From JAKANT01 sp035502095 (GTDB lineage Bacteria; Pseudomonadota; Gammaproteobacteria; Burkholderiales; Burkholderiaceae_F), in contig DATJUX010000043.1 of assembly GCA_035502095.1 (NCBI GenBank), positions 372,001 through 436,000 on the forward strand: a DNA stretch of 64,000 bases, in the 5' to 3' direction. Positions within the stretch are counted from its first letter, which is position 1. Every line of letters begins with the position of its first letter. The translations under genes and the position numbers were made by a program. The notes beneath the pieces were generated by a model. That model did no database searches, was not told the DNA's origin, and was given only the letters and a program-made list of their open reading frames with translations. Shown here one piece after another: positions 1-7,805 of the stretch.

Positions 1-42
1 CGATTCAAGCAGCTGCTCGCAAGGATGAAGCTCGAGGCCTGA
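1..42 (+). CDS. C-terminal tail of a gene entering from the left (partial)
   Basis: The frame starting at base 1 is open and ends with TGA at 40-42, giving a basic 13-residue tail ending ARMKLEA. Its codon choice looks coding, but it is too short to assign a family. It could also be chance. The stretch from 43 to 245 shows no gene and presumably holds the promoter of the next gene. Confidence 0.3.
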   Translation, partial: RFKQLLARMKLEA

Positions 43-245
43 CTTCGCGCCGCGCGGCGCCGCCATCGCGCATCGATCCTGTCGAATATTCGACGGCACC
101 AAAGAAACTAGGTACCCGCGCGCCAAATCCCGGCGGTCGCACGGATTCGATGCCGCGCCCGCTCTCCTAACGTGCGCCCATGCCGTCATGGCGACCGGTG
201 GTCCGGCGGGTCCGGGCCGATCCACTCATATTCGGGGGTACCCAG

Positions 246-662
246 ATGAAATGCGCATCGTTGTTTTCGTTCCTTCCGGCCTTCGTTCTCGCTGCCGCGG
301 CCGGGCCCGCCGCCGCTGACGCTTGCAAGGACGTGAAGTTCAAGGTCACGAACAATCACGTCGAAGGGCGCGACATCGAGATTCGCAAGATCAAGTACTA
401 CAACCCTCACACCACCAGCACCAAGACGGAAGGCGTCAAGAATCTCGTGTGCCACTACGGCAGCACGTGCACCACCGGCGGCGACAATCTGTCGGACGCC
501 AAGAACGTCGACCTCGACAGCATCCAGGTCGTGTTCGTCTACAAGGAGCGCGACAAGGACTGGTCCGACGAGTTCCAGACGCAACCCTTCGTGCCGGCCT
601 ATCGCAAGTGCACGGAAGGCAAGGTGTACGGTCCCATCGTGGTGTCGGACAACGGTCGCTGA
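246..662 (+). CDS. Small secreted protein of unknown function
   Basis: This is a 138-residue protein with a classical signal peptide (residues 1 to about 25: Lys, hydrophobic stretch, then Ala-rich cleavage region), so it is probably periplasmic or exported. The mature part has four cysteines (about positions 27, 69, 75 and 122), enough for two disulfides, and many charged and beta-prone residues. I do not recognise the family. The ATG at 246 is chosen because the signal peptide starts there; the in-frame ATG at 180 would place about 22 non-hydrophobic residues in front of it. It sits alone, with about 240 non-coding bases before the next gene on the same strand. Confidence 0.75.
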   Translation: MKCASLFSFLPAFVLAAAAGPAAADACKDVKFKVTNNHVEGRDIEIRKIKYYNPHTTSTKTEGVKNLVCHYGSTCTTGGDNLSDAKNVDLDSIQVVFVYKERDKDWSDEFQTQPFVPAYRKCTEGKVYGPIVVSDNGR

Positions 663-903
663 CGCGCTGCCGCCCCGCTATCCCTAAATTCGGGAGCAGG
701 GTAAAGCGGCCGCGCGATACGTTCAATGGCGCGCGAGGCGATGCCGGGCGATGCCGTATCGAGGCTCCACCGAAAGCACTGCGCTGAATGTGGTACGCGG
801 CGTCCGGCCGCCTCGCGCCCGAGGGGTCACAATGCCCGCGGCCGACCGCCGGTGCGGAAACTGCGGTCCAGGCTTCGCAACGGAAGCGGCGACGGGGGAT
901 CGA

Positions 904-1233
904 ATGAAACTTGATTGCGGCACGGCGCTGGGTTTCGCGCTGGGCCTCGCTCTTTTGCCTGCGGCTGCGCCGGGTCAGGTGTTCAAATGCAAGGACGCCG
1001 ACGGCAAGGTGACCTACACCGACGTGCCCTGCCTGCGATCGGAGACAGGCACCGTCGTGGACGTTCGCTCCAGCGTCGCCGATTACAGTTCGTTGCGGAA
1101 GGAGGCGGCGCGCCTGCCGGCGAGCGAGCCGGCACCGCCGCCGCAAGGGCAGTCCCCGTCGGCAGGTTCGCCTGCGCCGGCGGAGCAGCCCGGCAGGAGA
1201 AACGAGCCACGGACGAGCGGCTACTCGCGCTGA
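904..1233 (+). CDS. DUF4124 domain-containing secreted protein
   Basis: This is a 109-residue protein with a signal peptide (MKLDCG start, hydrophobic core, cleavage near residue 24). Directly after it comes the DUF4124 hallmark, VFKCKDADGKVTYTDVPC, which is common in short periplasmic proteins of Beta- and Gammaproteobacteria. The C-terminal half is a low-complexity Pro/Ala/Gln tail and is probably disordered. Function is unknown for the family. The ATG at 904 is favoured because the signal sequence begins there and a GGGGGA stretch lies just upstream. Bases 663-903 hold no convincing gene. Confidence 0.8.
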   Translation: MKLDCGTALGFALGLALLPAAAPGQVFKCKDADGKVTYTDVPCLRSETGTVVDVRSSVADYSSLRKEAARLPASEPAPPPQGQSPSAGSPAPAEQPGRRNEPRTSGYSR

Positions 1234-1444
1234 TTCCACGCGATCGCGACAAGGCGTTTCGCGCCGCGACACGCTGCTGATGGCCGACAGCGCCGAAGCA
1301 TCGCCGCGCCGTCGTTTGTCCCGCCTTCTCGCCGCACTGCACTGCGGCGTGCCGTGCAAGACTTTGAACCGCTGCACGTCACATGGCAACCCACGAGCAG
1401 GCAAGGTCGCCGTGTACCCGCAACACCCGCTCCAAGGACGCGCC

Positions 1445-1942
1445 GTGGATATCTGCCTCATCTTGGCCCATGCCCCGAAACCCGCCGGCGACAAGGACGT
1501 CGGCTCCTGGCTCGTTGCCGAAGATCTGCGCCGGTTCCAATCCCTGACGGAGCGCCACCCGGTGCTGATGGGATGCCGCACCTGGGAGACGATTCCGCAG
1601 GCATTGCTGGCCGGGCGCCAGAGCTTCGTCCTGACCCAGCGGCCTTCGCTTCCCGGCGCAGTGGCCTGTACTTCACTGCACGAGGCATTCACGCTGGCGT
1701 CGGTACTGCGTTCCGGCAAGCTGTTCCTCCTCGGCGGCACGACCGTCCGTGAACAGGGCCTGCGCGTCGCCGACCGCGTGTACGTCGCCCGCTTCGACGA
1801 GGACGCCGACGCTGGCGACGAGACGCTTCCTTCGATCGACCCGGGCCTGTTCGAGCTGGTGCGCCAGGATCGAACGGGCAGCATCGGTCCGCGCCGGTTG
1901 TTCCAGGAGTATCGGCGCCGCCCGCTGCATCGCCTCCACTGA
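1445..1942 (+). CDS. Dihydrofolate reductase-like protein
   Basis: This 165-residue protein follows the DHFR fold: DICLILAHA as strand A, then a Trp-Leu-x3-Asp pattern in which Trp22, Asp27 and Phe31 fall at the same numbers as the E. coli active-site residues. VLMGCRTWETI matches the cofactor-loop helix and LLGGT matches the glycine-rich NADPH turn (normally GGG). The likely reaction is NADPH-dependent reduction of dihydrofolate or a pterin. Divergence in the first loop (no PW) leaves room for a paralogue rather than the housekeeping enzyme. The GTG at 1445 is chosen because AAGGA lies 6 bases upstream and the family length then fits; an open frame runs back to 1280 without family similarity. 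Confidence 0.65.
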   Translation: MDICLILAHAPKPAGDKDVGSWLVAEDLRRFQSLTERHPVLMGCRTWETIPQALLAGRQSFVLTQRPSLPGAVACTSLHEAFTLASVLRSGKLFLLGGTTVREQGLRVADRVYVARFDEDADAGDETLPSIDPGLFELVRQDRTGSIGPRRLFQEYRRRPLHRLH

Positions 1943-2170
1943 CCGGCGGTCGAGTCCCCGCTGCCGGCGCGCCGAGCCGATGCAGGATCGGCAAGCCCGC
2001 GCGATCCGTCAGCCACTGCCACTACGCGAGCGAGTCGCATGCTATCCGCGTGTAGATGGCATACAAGGCATCTCCGATACCATTCCCGCTCTTCGGTCGC
2101 GAATCCAGGATTCGCAGCGAGCACGGCGACGCGGGTACGATGCGGTCGAATCAGGAATCGCACGGGACCC

Positions 2171-3055
2171 ATGCAAGGCGAGCGCCGCGCGGCGACCCCG
2201 CCGTACAAGCTGGCGATTGACGAGACGCTTGCGCAACCGCAGTCCGCGCGCACGCGCGCGCCTTCCTGGCGGCCCACGCCGCTCATCGCACTTTCGTTCG
2301 CGGTGCACGGCGCCGCGGGAGCGCTGGCCGTGCTCGCGCCGCCGCTCTGGCCCTGGGCGTTGGGCGCCGTCGCGGCCAACCATGCGGTTCTCACCGCGCT
2401 GGGGTTGTGGCCGCGTTCCAGCCTGCTCGGCCCGAACCTGGTGCGGCTGCCGGCTTCCGCCATGGCACGGCGCGAGGTGGCGCTGACCTTCGACGATGGT
2501 CCCGACCCCGACGTGACACCGCGCGTGCTGGACCTGCTGGATGCGGCCGGCGCGCGCGCGAGCTTCTTCTGCATCGGCCGGCGCGCGCGCCAGTATCCGG
2601 CACTGGTGCGCGAAGTCGCGGCGCGCGGCCACCGCGTGGAGAACCACGGCGACAAGCATTCCAAGGCGTTCGGGCTGTACGGCTACAACCGCATGCGCGC
2701 CGATGTCGCCGCGGCACAGGCGACGCTCGCCGACCTCACGGGCCAGGCCCCGCGCTTCTTTCGCCCGCTGGGCGGCGTGCGGAGTCCGATCCTGGACCCG
2801 GTGCTTGCGCGACTGGACCTGCGCCTCGCGTGCTGGACACGGCGCGGTTTCGATTCCGTTCAAGGCAACCCGCAAGGCGTCTACGGACGTCTCGTGCGCG
2901 GGCTCGCACCGGGCGACATCCTGCTGCTGCACGACGGCTCCGTCGCGCGCACGCCCGCGGGCGAAGCGGTGTCCGTCGCGGTGTTGCCGCGGCTGCTCGC
3001 GGCGATGCGCGATGCGCAGGTCCGGTCTGTAACCCTTGTAGATGCAGTGTCTTAG
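2171..3055 (+). CDS. Polysaccharide deacetylase (NodB domain), membrane-anchored
   Basis: This 294-residue protein has two hydrophobic segments near residues 38-60 and 62-80, then a NodB carbohydrate-esterase 4 domain. Motif 1 (TFDDGPD) is at 106-112 and carries the catalytic base and metal Asp. The metal-binding motif is H159-G-D-K-H163, where the usual Ser/Thr after the first His is Gly. RFFRPLGG and the C-terminal LLLHDG motif are present. The family removes N- or O-acetyl groups from surface glycans or peptidoglycan; here the enzyme would be tethered at the inner membrane. The ATG at 2171 is chosen because it gives a short cytoplasmic lead before the first membrane helix; 2039 is the earlier alternative. 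No glycan operon adjoins it. Confidence 0.85.
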   Translation: MQGERRAATPPYKLAIDETLAQPQSARTRAPSWRPTPLIALSFAVHGAAGALAVLAPPLWPWALGAVAANHAVLTALGLWPRSSLLGPNLVRLPASAMARREVALTFDDGPDPDVTPRVLDLLDAAGARASFFCIGRRARQYPALVREVAARGHRVENHGDKHSKAFGLYGYNRMRADVAAAQATLADLTGQAPRFFRPLGGVRSPILDPVLARLDLRLACWTRRGFDSVQGNPQGVYGRLVRGLAPGDILLLHDGSVARTPAGEAVSVAVLPRLLAAMRDAQVRSVTLVDAVS

Positions 3056-3135
3056 GCAAAAGGGCTCGTCGGCCCCGCGCGCGCCCGGTATCGTCCCGGC
3101 CACGACCCACAGGGCTGCGTGAGGAGGAAGGCCGG

Positions 3136-4812
3136 ATGCGCGTCACGCTCGTACACCCCGCGGGCTTCAACTTCATGCCGGGCCAGCCCGATTTCGCGAT
3201 GCTGGCCAATCGCATGGCACCGGTCGGAATCATGCAGCTGGCGAGCTGGCTCGAGAAGCACGGCCACCCGACGCAGCTGCACGACGCCCTCGGCCCGCAC
3301 GCACCGCCCGGAATCGAAGCGAACGCGCAGATCGTGCTCGCGACCGATCCGGAACTCGTGGGTTTTTCGGCCACCACGTCGAGCTTCATGGACGCGGTGG
3401 ACATGGCCGTCATCATCAAGAGCAAGCGTCCGCACGTGAAGATCGTGTTCGGCAACGTGCACGTCTCGTCGCTCGGCACGCCGGTCCTCGACCACTTCCC
3501 GGAAATCGACTACCTGGTGATCGGCGAGGGCGAAGGGGCGATGCTCGACCTGTGCGAGGGCAAGCCGCTGGGCGAGATCGGCAACCTGTGCTGGCGCGAC
3601 AGCTCCGGCAAGGCGATCTTCAACGACCGGCGCAGCCGCATCATCGAGCTCGACGACCTGCCGTTCCCCGCGTACGAGAAGCTCAAGGGCTTCCCGCGCG
3701 ACTATCACATGCCGCTGTTCACCTACGAGCTGCGCTACGGCGCAACCATGGTCGGCTCGCGCGGCTGCCCGTACACCTGCTCGTTCTGCGACCGCACCGT
3801 GTTCGAGCGCCTGTACAAGACGAACTCGCCGCAGTACACGTACGACCACATGAAGTACCTGCGCGACCGGTTCGGTGTGCACCACATCAACTTCTACGAC
3901 GACCTCTTCACTGCCAGCAAGAAGCGCGTGTTCGGCCTGTGCGAGCTGCTGATCGACAAGCCGCTCGGCATGCAGTTCAACTGCGCGATCCGCGCCGGGC
4001 ACACGTCGCCCGAGATGCTGCGCCTGCTGAAGCGCGCGGGCGCGCTGATGGTCTCGATGGGCATCGAATCGGCCGATGCGGAGATGATGGAGCGCCACAA
4101 GGCGGGCGTGACCCTGGAAGCCGTGCGCGAGACGGTGCACGACATCCATGCCGCCGGCCTGCGCGCCAAGGGTCTGTTCATCTTCGGCATGCCGGGCGAG
4201 ACGGCCGAGACGTTCCGCCGCACCAGCGACTTCGTCCTCGAGCTGGAGCTCGACGAGATGAACATGACCAAGTTCGCGCCGCTGCACGGCGCGCCGATCT
4301 GGGAGGAATGCCTGACCGGCAAGGAAGGCGAGTTCAACGAGGACTGGCGGCTGATGAACTGCCTGAACTTCGTCTACAAGCCGAACGCCTTCGCCACGCG
4401 CGAGGAGATGGACGCGCTGTACAACTGGCACGTGCTGCGGTTCTACAAGAGTCGCGACTACAGCCGCCGTTTCGTGCGGCGCCTGTGGCAGCACCGCTGG
4501 AGCCTGTGGCATCTTGCGAAGCACCTGCCGCAGACGCTCGCCGCCATGCGCTACTTCCGCGCCAACAAGGAAGAGCTGGAGCGCATCAAGCGCGAGTTCA
4601 AGCGCCATCCGCGCCAGCCTCTCGGCCTGATGCCGGTGCTGAGCCCGGAGATCGCCGCCGACAACATCGCGGCGATGGCGCGCGACAGCCACGCCAGGCC
4701 CGTCAACACCAAGCCGGTGAAGATGACGTGGGCGCGTACGCCGGTCACTGCCGGGCCGGGCGCCGATCTACCCGCGGAAGCCGCGGCAGCGAGTCCGGCG
4801 CGCGCCGCGTAG
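3136..4812 (+). CDS. B12-binding-type radical SAM protein
   Basis: This 558-residue protein starts with a Rossmann-like cobalamin-binding-type domain (residues 1-170: LVHPAGFN start, VGFSATTSS, VFGNVHVS, YLVIGEGE). It is followed by a radical SAM barrel with the [4Fe-4S] ligands C211, C215 and C218 in GCPYTCSFCD. FYDDLF, MGIES and FIFGMPGET are typical barrel motifs. It belongs to the class that includes BchE-like cyclases, methyltransferases and hopanoid/lipid modifiers. I do not see a DxHxxG cobalamin motif, so base-on histidine ligation is unsupported. The last 40 residues are Pro/Ala-rich and probably unstructured. GAGGAGGAAG at 3121-3130 gives a strong ribosome site for the ATG. No partner gene defines the substrate. 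Confidence 0.85.
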   Translation: MRVTLVHPAGFNFMPGQPDFAMLANRMAPVGIMQLASWLEKHGHPTQLHDALGPHAPPGIEANAQIVLATDPELVGFSATTSSFMDAVDMAVIIKSKRPHVKIVFGNVHVSSLGTPVLDHFPEIDYLVIGEGEGAMLDLCEGKPLGEIGNLCWRDSSGKAIFNDRRSRIIELDDLPFPAYEKLKGFPRDYHMPLFTYELRYGATMVGSRGCPYTCSFCDRTVFERLYKTNSPQYTYDHMKYLRDRFGVHHINFYDDLFTASKKRVFGLCELLIDKPLGMQFNCAIRAGHTSPEMLRLLKRAGALMVSMGIESADAEMMERHKAGVTLEAVRETVHDIHAAGLRAKGLFIFGMPGETAETFRRTSDFVLELELDEMNMTKFAPLHGAPIWEECLTGKEGEFNEDWRLMNCLNFVYKPNAFATREEMDALYNWHVLRFYKSRDYSRRFVRRLWQHRWSLWHLAKHLPQTLAAMRYFRANKEELERIKREFKRHPRQPLGLMPVLSPEIAADNIAAMARDSHARPVNTKPVKMTWARTPVTAGPGADLPAEAAAASPARAA

Positions 4813-4996
4813 CGGCGCATACAGCCGACCCGATTCGACTTCGGCGGACGCGGACGCCGGGTCGGCGTCGCTGTCGACAAAGCGGTGTCGATCGAGCGGA
4901 AGACTCCGCTGCAATCCGCGCGCTGTCGCGGTGAAATCGTGTTGCGCAACGCCCGCGTTGCATCCACGACCCTCCGCCGACCGGCAAGGCGCGACC

Positions 4997-5515
4997 ATGA
5001 TCGAACCTCGATATCCCGGCGTGTTTCTGACCGAAGTCGCGTTCAACTCGCAATCGATCGAAGGCGTCTCGACCTCGACCGCGGACTGCGCGCGTTTGAC
5101 GTCCTTCGAGCGCCTCGCGCACGCTGCGACGGCTGGCCACGCGGTGGCCAAGGCGACCCCGGCGCTCGGGCCCGACTCGCAGTGGAAGTACGTCTCCCTG
5201 CGACGGTATTTCGCCTACCTGGAGGAGTCGATCGACAACGCGCTTCAATCGGCGGTGTTCGAGCCGAACGGGTCGCAGCTGTGGGCCGACGTCAGCGCGG
5301 CGGTTGGGGACTTCCTATGCGCCGAGTGGCAGCGCGGCGCACTGCAGGGATCGCGACCGGACGAGGCGTTTTTCGTGACGTGCGATCGGAGCACGATGAC
5401 GCAGGACGATCTCGACCACGGGCGGGCGGTCCTGCTGGTCGGCGTCGCGACGGTCAGGCCGAGCGAGTTCGTGATCCTGCGCTTCTCGGTCCAGACGGCG
5501 ACGCCGGGCACCTGA
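4997..5515 (+). CDS. Miniature contractile tail sheath protein (N-arm plus C-terminal core only)
   Basis: This is a 172-residue protein. Residues 7-28 (YPGVFLTEV, then SIEGVSTST) match the N-terminal arm of phage/contractile-injection tail sheath proteins. Residues 62-165 match the sheath C-terminal domain: KYVSLRRYFAYLEESID, AVFEPNG, LW, FFVTCDRSTMTQDDLD, VGVATVRPSEFVILRF. In the family these two parts are separated by roughly 250-400 residues of surface domains. Here only about 30 residues of unrelated Ala/Thr-rich linker lie between them. The frame is intact and starts at ATG 4997. No tube, baseplate, ATPase or other tail gene is nearby. It may be an in-frame deletion relic or a functional reduced sheath core. 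Family assignment is strong; function is unknown. Confidence 0.8.
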   Translation: MIEPRYPGVFLTEVAFNSQSIEGVSTSTADCARLTSFERLAHAATAGHAVAKATPALGPDSQWKYVSLRRYFAYLEESIDNALQSAVFEPNGSQLWADVSAAVGDFLCAEWQRGALQGSRPDEAFFVTCDRSTMTQDDLDHGRAVLLVGVATVRPSEFVILRFSVQTATPGT

Positions 5516-5670
5516 GACGGCGCAACCAAGCCCTTCCCGCCGCCGCTCACCCTCCACAGGCGAGGAAACCGTCACCGCAACGGATCGTTTCTTGCGGCAC
5601 TCGGATCTCACCGCTGCGAAGCCTGCCAAACGCCGATGAGAGGTGCCGCGCGTGGCGTTCGTCGGCAGGC

Positions 5671-6561
5671 CTACGCCTCCCAGGACGCGAGGACTGCCCT
5701 GCCGCATTCGCTCATCACGGTCAGCGCGCGCTGAACCGACTGGGTTCCCTGGACGAATGGGTTGGGGTTGTCGGCTTGCGTCCGCGCGAGCTTGTCCAGG
5801 GCCTGGTCGTAGATGTTGTGATTGGAGATGAACACGTCGACGCCCCTGTCGGCGGCGATCCTGCGCGTGCGCTCGACGGAGTCGAAGTACGTACACAACC
5901 GCGCAGGCTGTTTACCGAAGTTGAAGGCCGTCCCGCCCCAGAGCAAGGCCTGATGTGTCTTCGATCCCTCGCGCACCGGGAACAGCAGAGAAATGGTTCC
6001 CATGGTGTGCCCCGGCGTGCCGATGATTTCGATGGCCGTGTCGCCCAGCCGCACCGTATCGCCCTCGGCCAACGCGACATCGCGCTTTGGCGGGCGGCCC
6101 CAGAGGGGCGAGTCGAATTCGAGCTTGGTTTCCGTCATCTGCCAGTCGGGGTGGCTCATGGCGACGCGTGCGTTGAAGCGTTGCTTGAGATAGTTCGCTC
6201 CGCCGTAGTGGTCGCCGTGGCCGTGCGTGACGACGACGGTCCTGATCTGCGCGGGGTCGAGCCCGAGCGTGCGCATTGCACCCTCGACGATGCGTTGCGC
6301 TTCCTCGTCGTTGTCCATCGCGTCGACCACGACGATTCCCGCCGAAGTCGGGATCGCCCAGGCGCTGACCCACTTGCTTCCCATGAAATACAGGTTGTCG
6401 AAGGCCTTGCCCGGCGGCGGCGCGGGAAGACGCATCAGGTCCTCGAGCGAGAACTGCGGCGGCTTGTAGTCCGCGCGGGCAGAGTCTCCGAGCCCGAGTC
6501 GCGAGCGCCGCCGCGGCGTCGCGCGGGCCGTCGCGCCGATTCGGGTGGCTCGATCGGTCAT
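5671..6561 (-). CDS. MBL-fold metallo-hydrolase
   Basis: This 296-residue protein has the metallo-beta-lactamase motif H113-G-H115-G-D117-H118 followed by YGG, plus GTPGHTMG (H185) and a late H248 in SNHNIYDQ, so it should bind two zinc ions. The middle ligand position reads WGGTAFNF with no Asp/Cys, as in a group of hydrolases near subclass B3. The N-terminus is Arg-rich (about residues 15-22), and no good signal peptide is visible with this start. Substrate is unknown; lactonase or thioesterase activity is possible. Its start codon is only 14 bases from that of the divergent hydrolase gene, so the true start may be further in. Confidence 0.8.
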   Translation of the reverse strand: MTDRATRIGATARATPRRRSRLGLGDSARADYKPPQFSLEDLMRLPAPPPGKAFDNLYFMGSKWVSAWAIPTSAGIVVVDAMDNDEEAQRIVEGAMRTLGLDPAQIRTVVVTHGHGDHYGGANYLKQRFNARVAMSHPDWQMTETKLEFDSPLWGRPPKRDVALAEGDTVRLGDTAIEIIGTPGHTMGTISLLFPVREGSKTHQALLWGGTAFNFGKQPARLCTYFDSVERTRRIAADRGVDVFISNHNIYDQALDKLARTQADNPNPFVQGTQSVQRALTVMSECGRAVLASWEA

Positions 6562-6575
6562 GCGAAACTGTCCCG

Positions 6576-7634
6576 ATGCGAACGTCGACCGTCAGGCGCA
6601 CCTGGCGCCTGTTCATCGGCGCCGTGCTCGTCGCGTGCGTCCACGCGCACGCGGGCGCGAACGCGCCGCGCCCGGCCGACGACCTCGCCGCCGCGGGACC
6701 CTTCGCGGTTCAAACGCTGGAGTTTCCCGATCTGATCGACGCCACGCGCGGCCGCAAGGTGCCGATCAAGGTGCACGTGCCGGCGACCGGCGGGCCGTTC
6801 CCGGTCGTCGTCGTGTCGCACGGGGCCGGCGGGCACTGGGATGCCAACTTCGCCCAGGCGCGGCACCTCGCCTCGCATGGCTACGTCGTTCTTGCCGTCG
6901 AGCACGTCGGCAGCAACACGGAAGTGATGAAACGCTCGTTCCGCTTCGTGGCCAATCTCGAAGCGATGACGCGCAATGCGGCCGAAGTTCTTGGACGGCC
7001 CAAGGACATCGGCTTCGCGATCGATCGCGCCGAGGAGTGGAACCGGACGCACGAGGTCCTGCGCGGCCGGCTGGACGTGAAGAAGGTGGGCGTACTCGGC
7101 CATTCCTTCGGCGCGTACACGACGCTCGTCGTGGCGGGCATGCGGCCCGCACTGGACTGGCTCAAGCCGCCGGTCGGACCGGGTCATGGTCTCGGTCCCG
7201 ACCTGCGCGATACACGCGTGGCATGCGGCGTCGCGCTTTCCCCGCAAGGCCCCGGCGAGCCGTTCTTCATCGAGTCGAGCTATGCATCGCTGCAGATCCC
7301 GCTGCTGGGCATCAGCGGCAGCGAGGACAAGCAGCAACGCGACCGCCCGGAAAACCGCCGGCGCGCGTTCGAGCTCTGGCCGCCGGGGGAAAAGTACCTC
7401 GTCTGGCTCGCGGGCGCGGATCACCTCGCGTTCTCGGATTCCACGGGCTCGAAGCACGTCATGCTGCCGTCGCGCTCGCGCAGCGACGTCCAGCCCGTCG
7501 TGCGTGCCGCGACGCTGTTGTTCTTCGATGCCTGCCTCAAGAACGACGCGGCCGCCCGCCAGTCGCTGACAGCGGCCGCTTTGCGGCGCTATTGGCGCGG
7601 CGAAGCCGACGGCATCGAAGTCCTGCACAAATGA
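6576..7634 (+). CDS. Secreted alpha/beta hydrolase (PAF-acetylhydrolase/chlorophyllase-like)
   Basis: This 352-residue protein has an N-terminal signal peptide (Arg-rich start, LFIGAVLVACVHA, cleavage near residue 26). The hydrolase core shows an oxyanion segment VVVSHGAGG near 78-86, the nucleophile elbow GHSFG with Ser177, a likely Asp in GISGSEDK, and the catalytic His in GADHLAFSD. The layout resembles dienelactone-hydrolase/PAF-acetylhydrolase-like esterases that act in the periplasm on small esters. It is divergent from the MBL hydrolase; the two may share a promoter region, though only 14 bases separate the called starts. The 171 bases after it hold no gene. Confidence 0.8.
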   Translation: MRTSTVRRTWRLFIGAVLVACVHAHAGANAPRPADDLAAAGPFAVQTLEFPDLIDATRGRKVPIKVHVPATGGPFPVVVVSHGAGGHWDANFAQARHLASHGYVVLAVEHVGSNTEVMKRSFRFVANLEAMTRNAAEVLGRPKDIGFAIDRAEEWNRTHEVLRGRLDVKKVGVLGHSFGAYTTLVVAGMRPALDWLKPPVGPGHGLGPDLRDTRVACGVALSPQGPGEPFFIESSYASLQIPLLGISGSEDKQQRDRPENRRRAFELWPPGEKYLVWLAGADHLAFSDSTGSKHVMLPSRSRSDVQPVVRAATLLFFDACLKNDAAARQSLTAAALRRYWRGEADGIEVLHK

Positions 7635-7805
7635 AGCGCCGACCGGGCGTCTGCTGACGTCGACCTTGCGCACACCTTGCTCCTCAGCGGCGCTTCACAT
7701 CGCCTAGGCTGGCGCAACATAACATCGATCGAACGGGGAAGGGTTGCGGCGATGCGTCCGAGGCCGGGGCTATCCGGGCCGCGCCACGATGTCTTGCAGT
7801 GAAAC

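Noticed and set aside
868..2132. Similar strings near 868-894 and 2106-2132 (CCAGG-TTCGCA...CGGCGACG)
   Set aside because: About 21 of 27 bases agree, within what GC-rich coding-like sequence can give by chance, and no structure or third copy supports a repeat.
436..2664. A 742-codon open frame on the minus strand
   Set aside because: It runs antisense across four plus-strand genes with clear families; its translation is Arg/Ser/Pro-rich with no motif. It is a GC-rich shadow frame.
2407..3135. N-terminal extension of the radical SAM frame back to 2407
   Set aside because: It overlaps the NodB deacetylase in another frame and reads Arg-rich shadow sequence; GAGGAGGAAG directly before ATG 3136 fixes the start.
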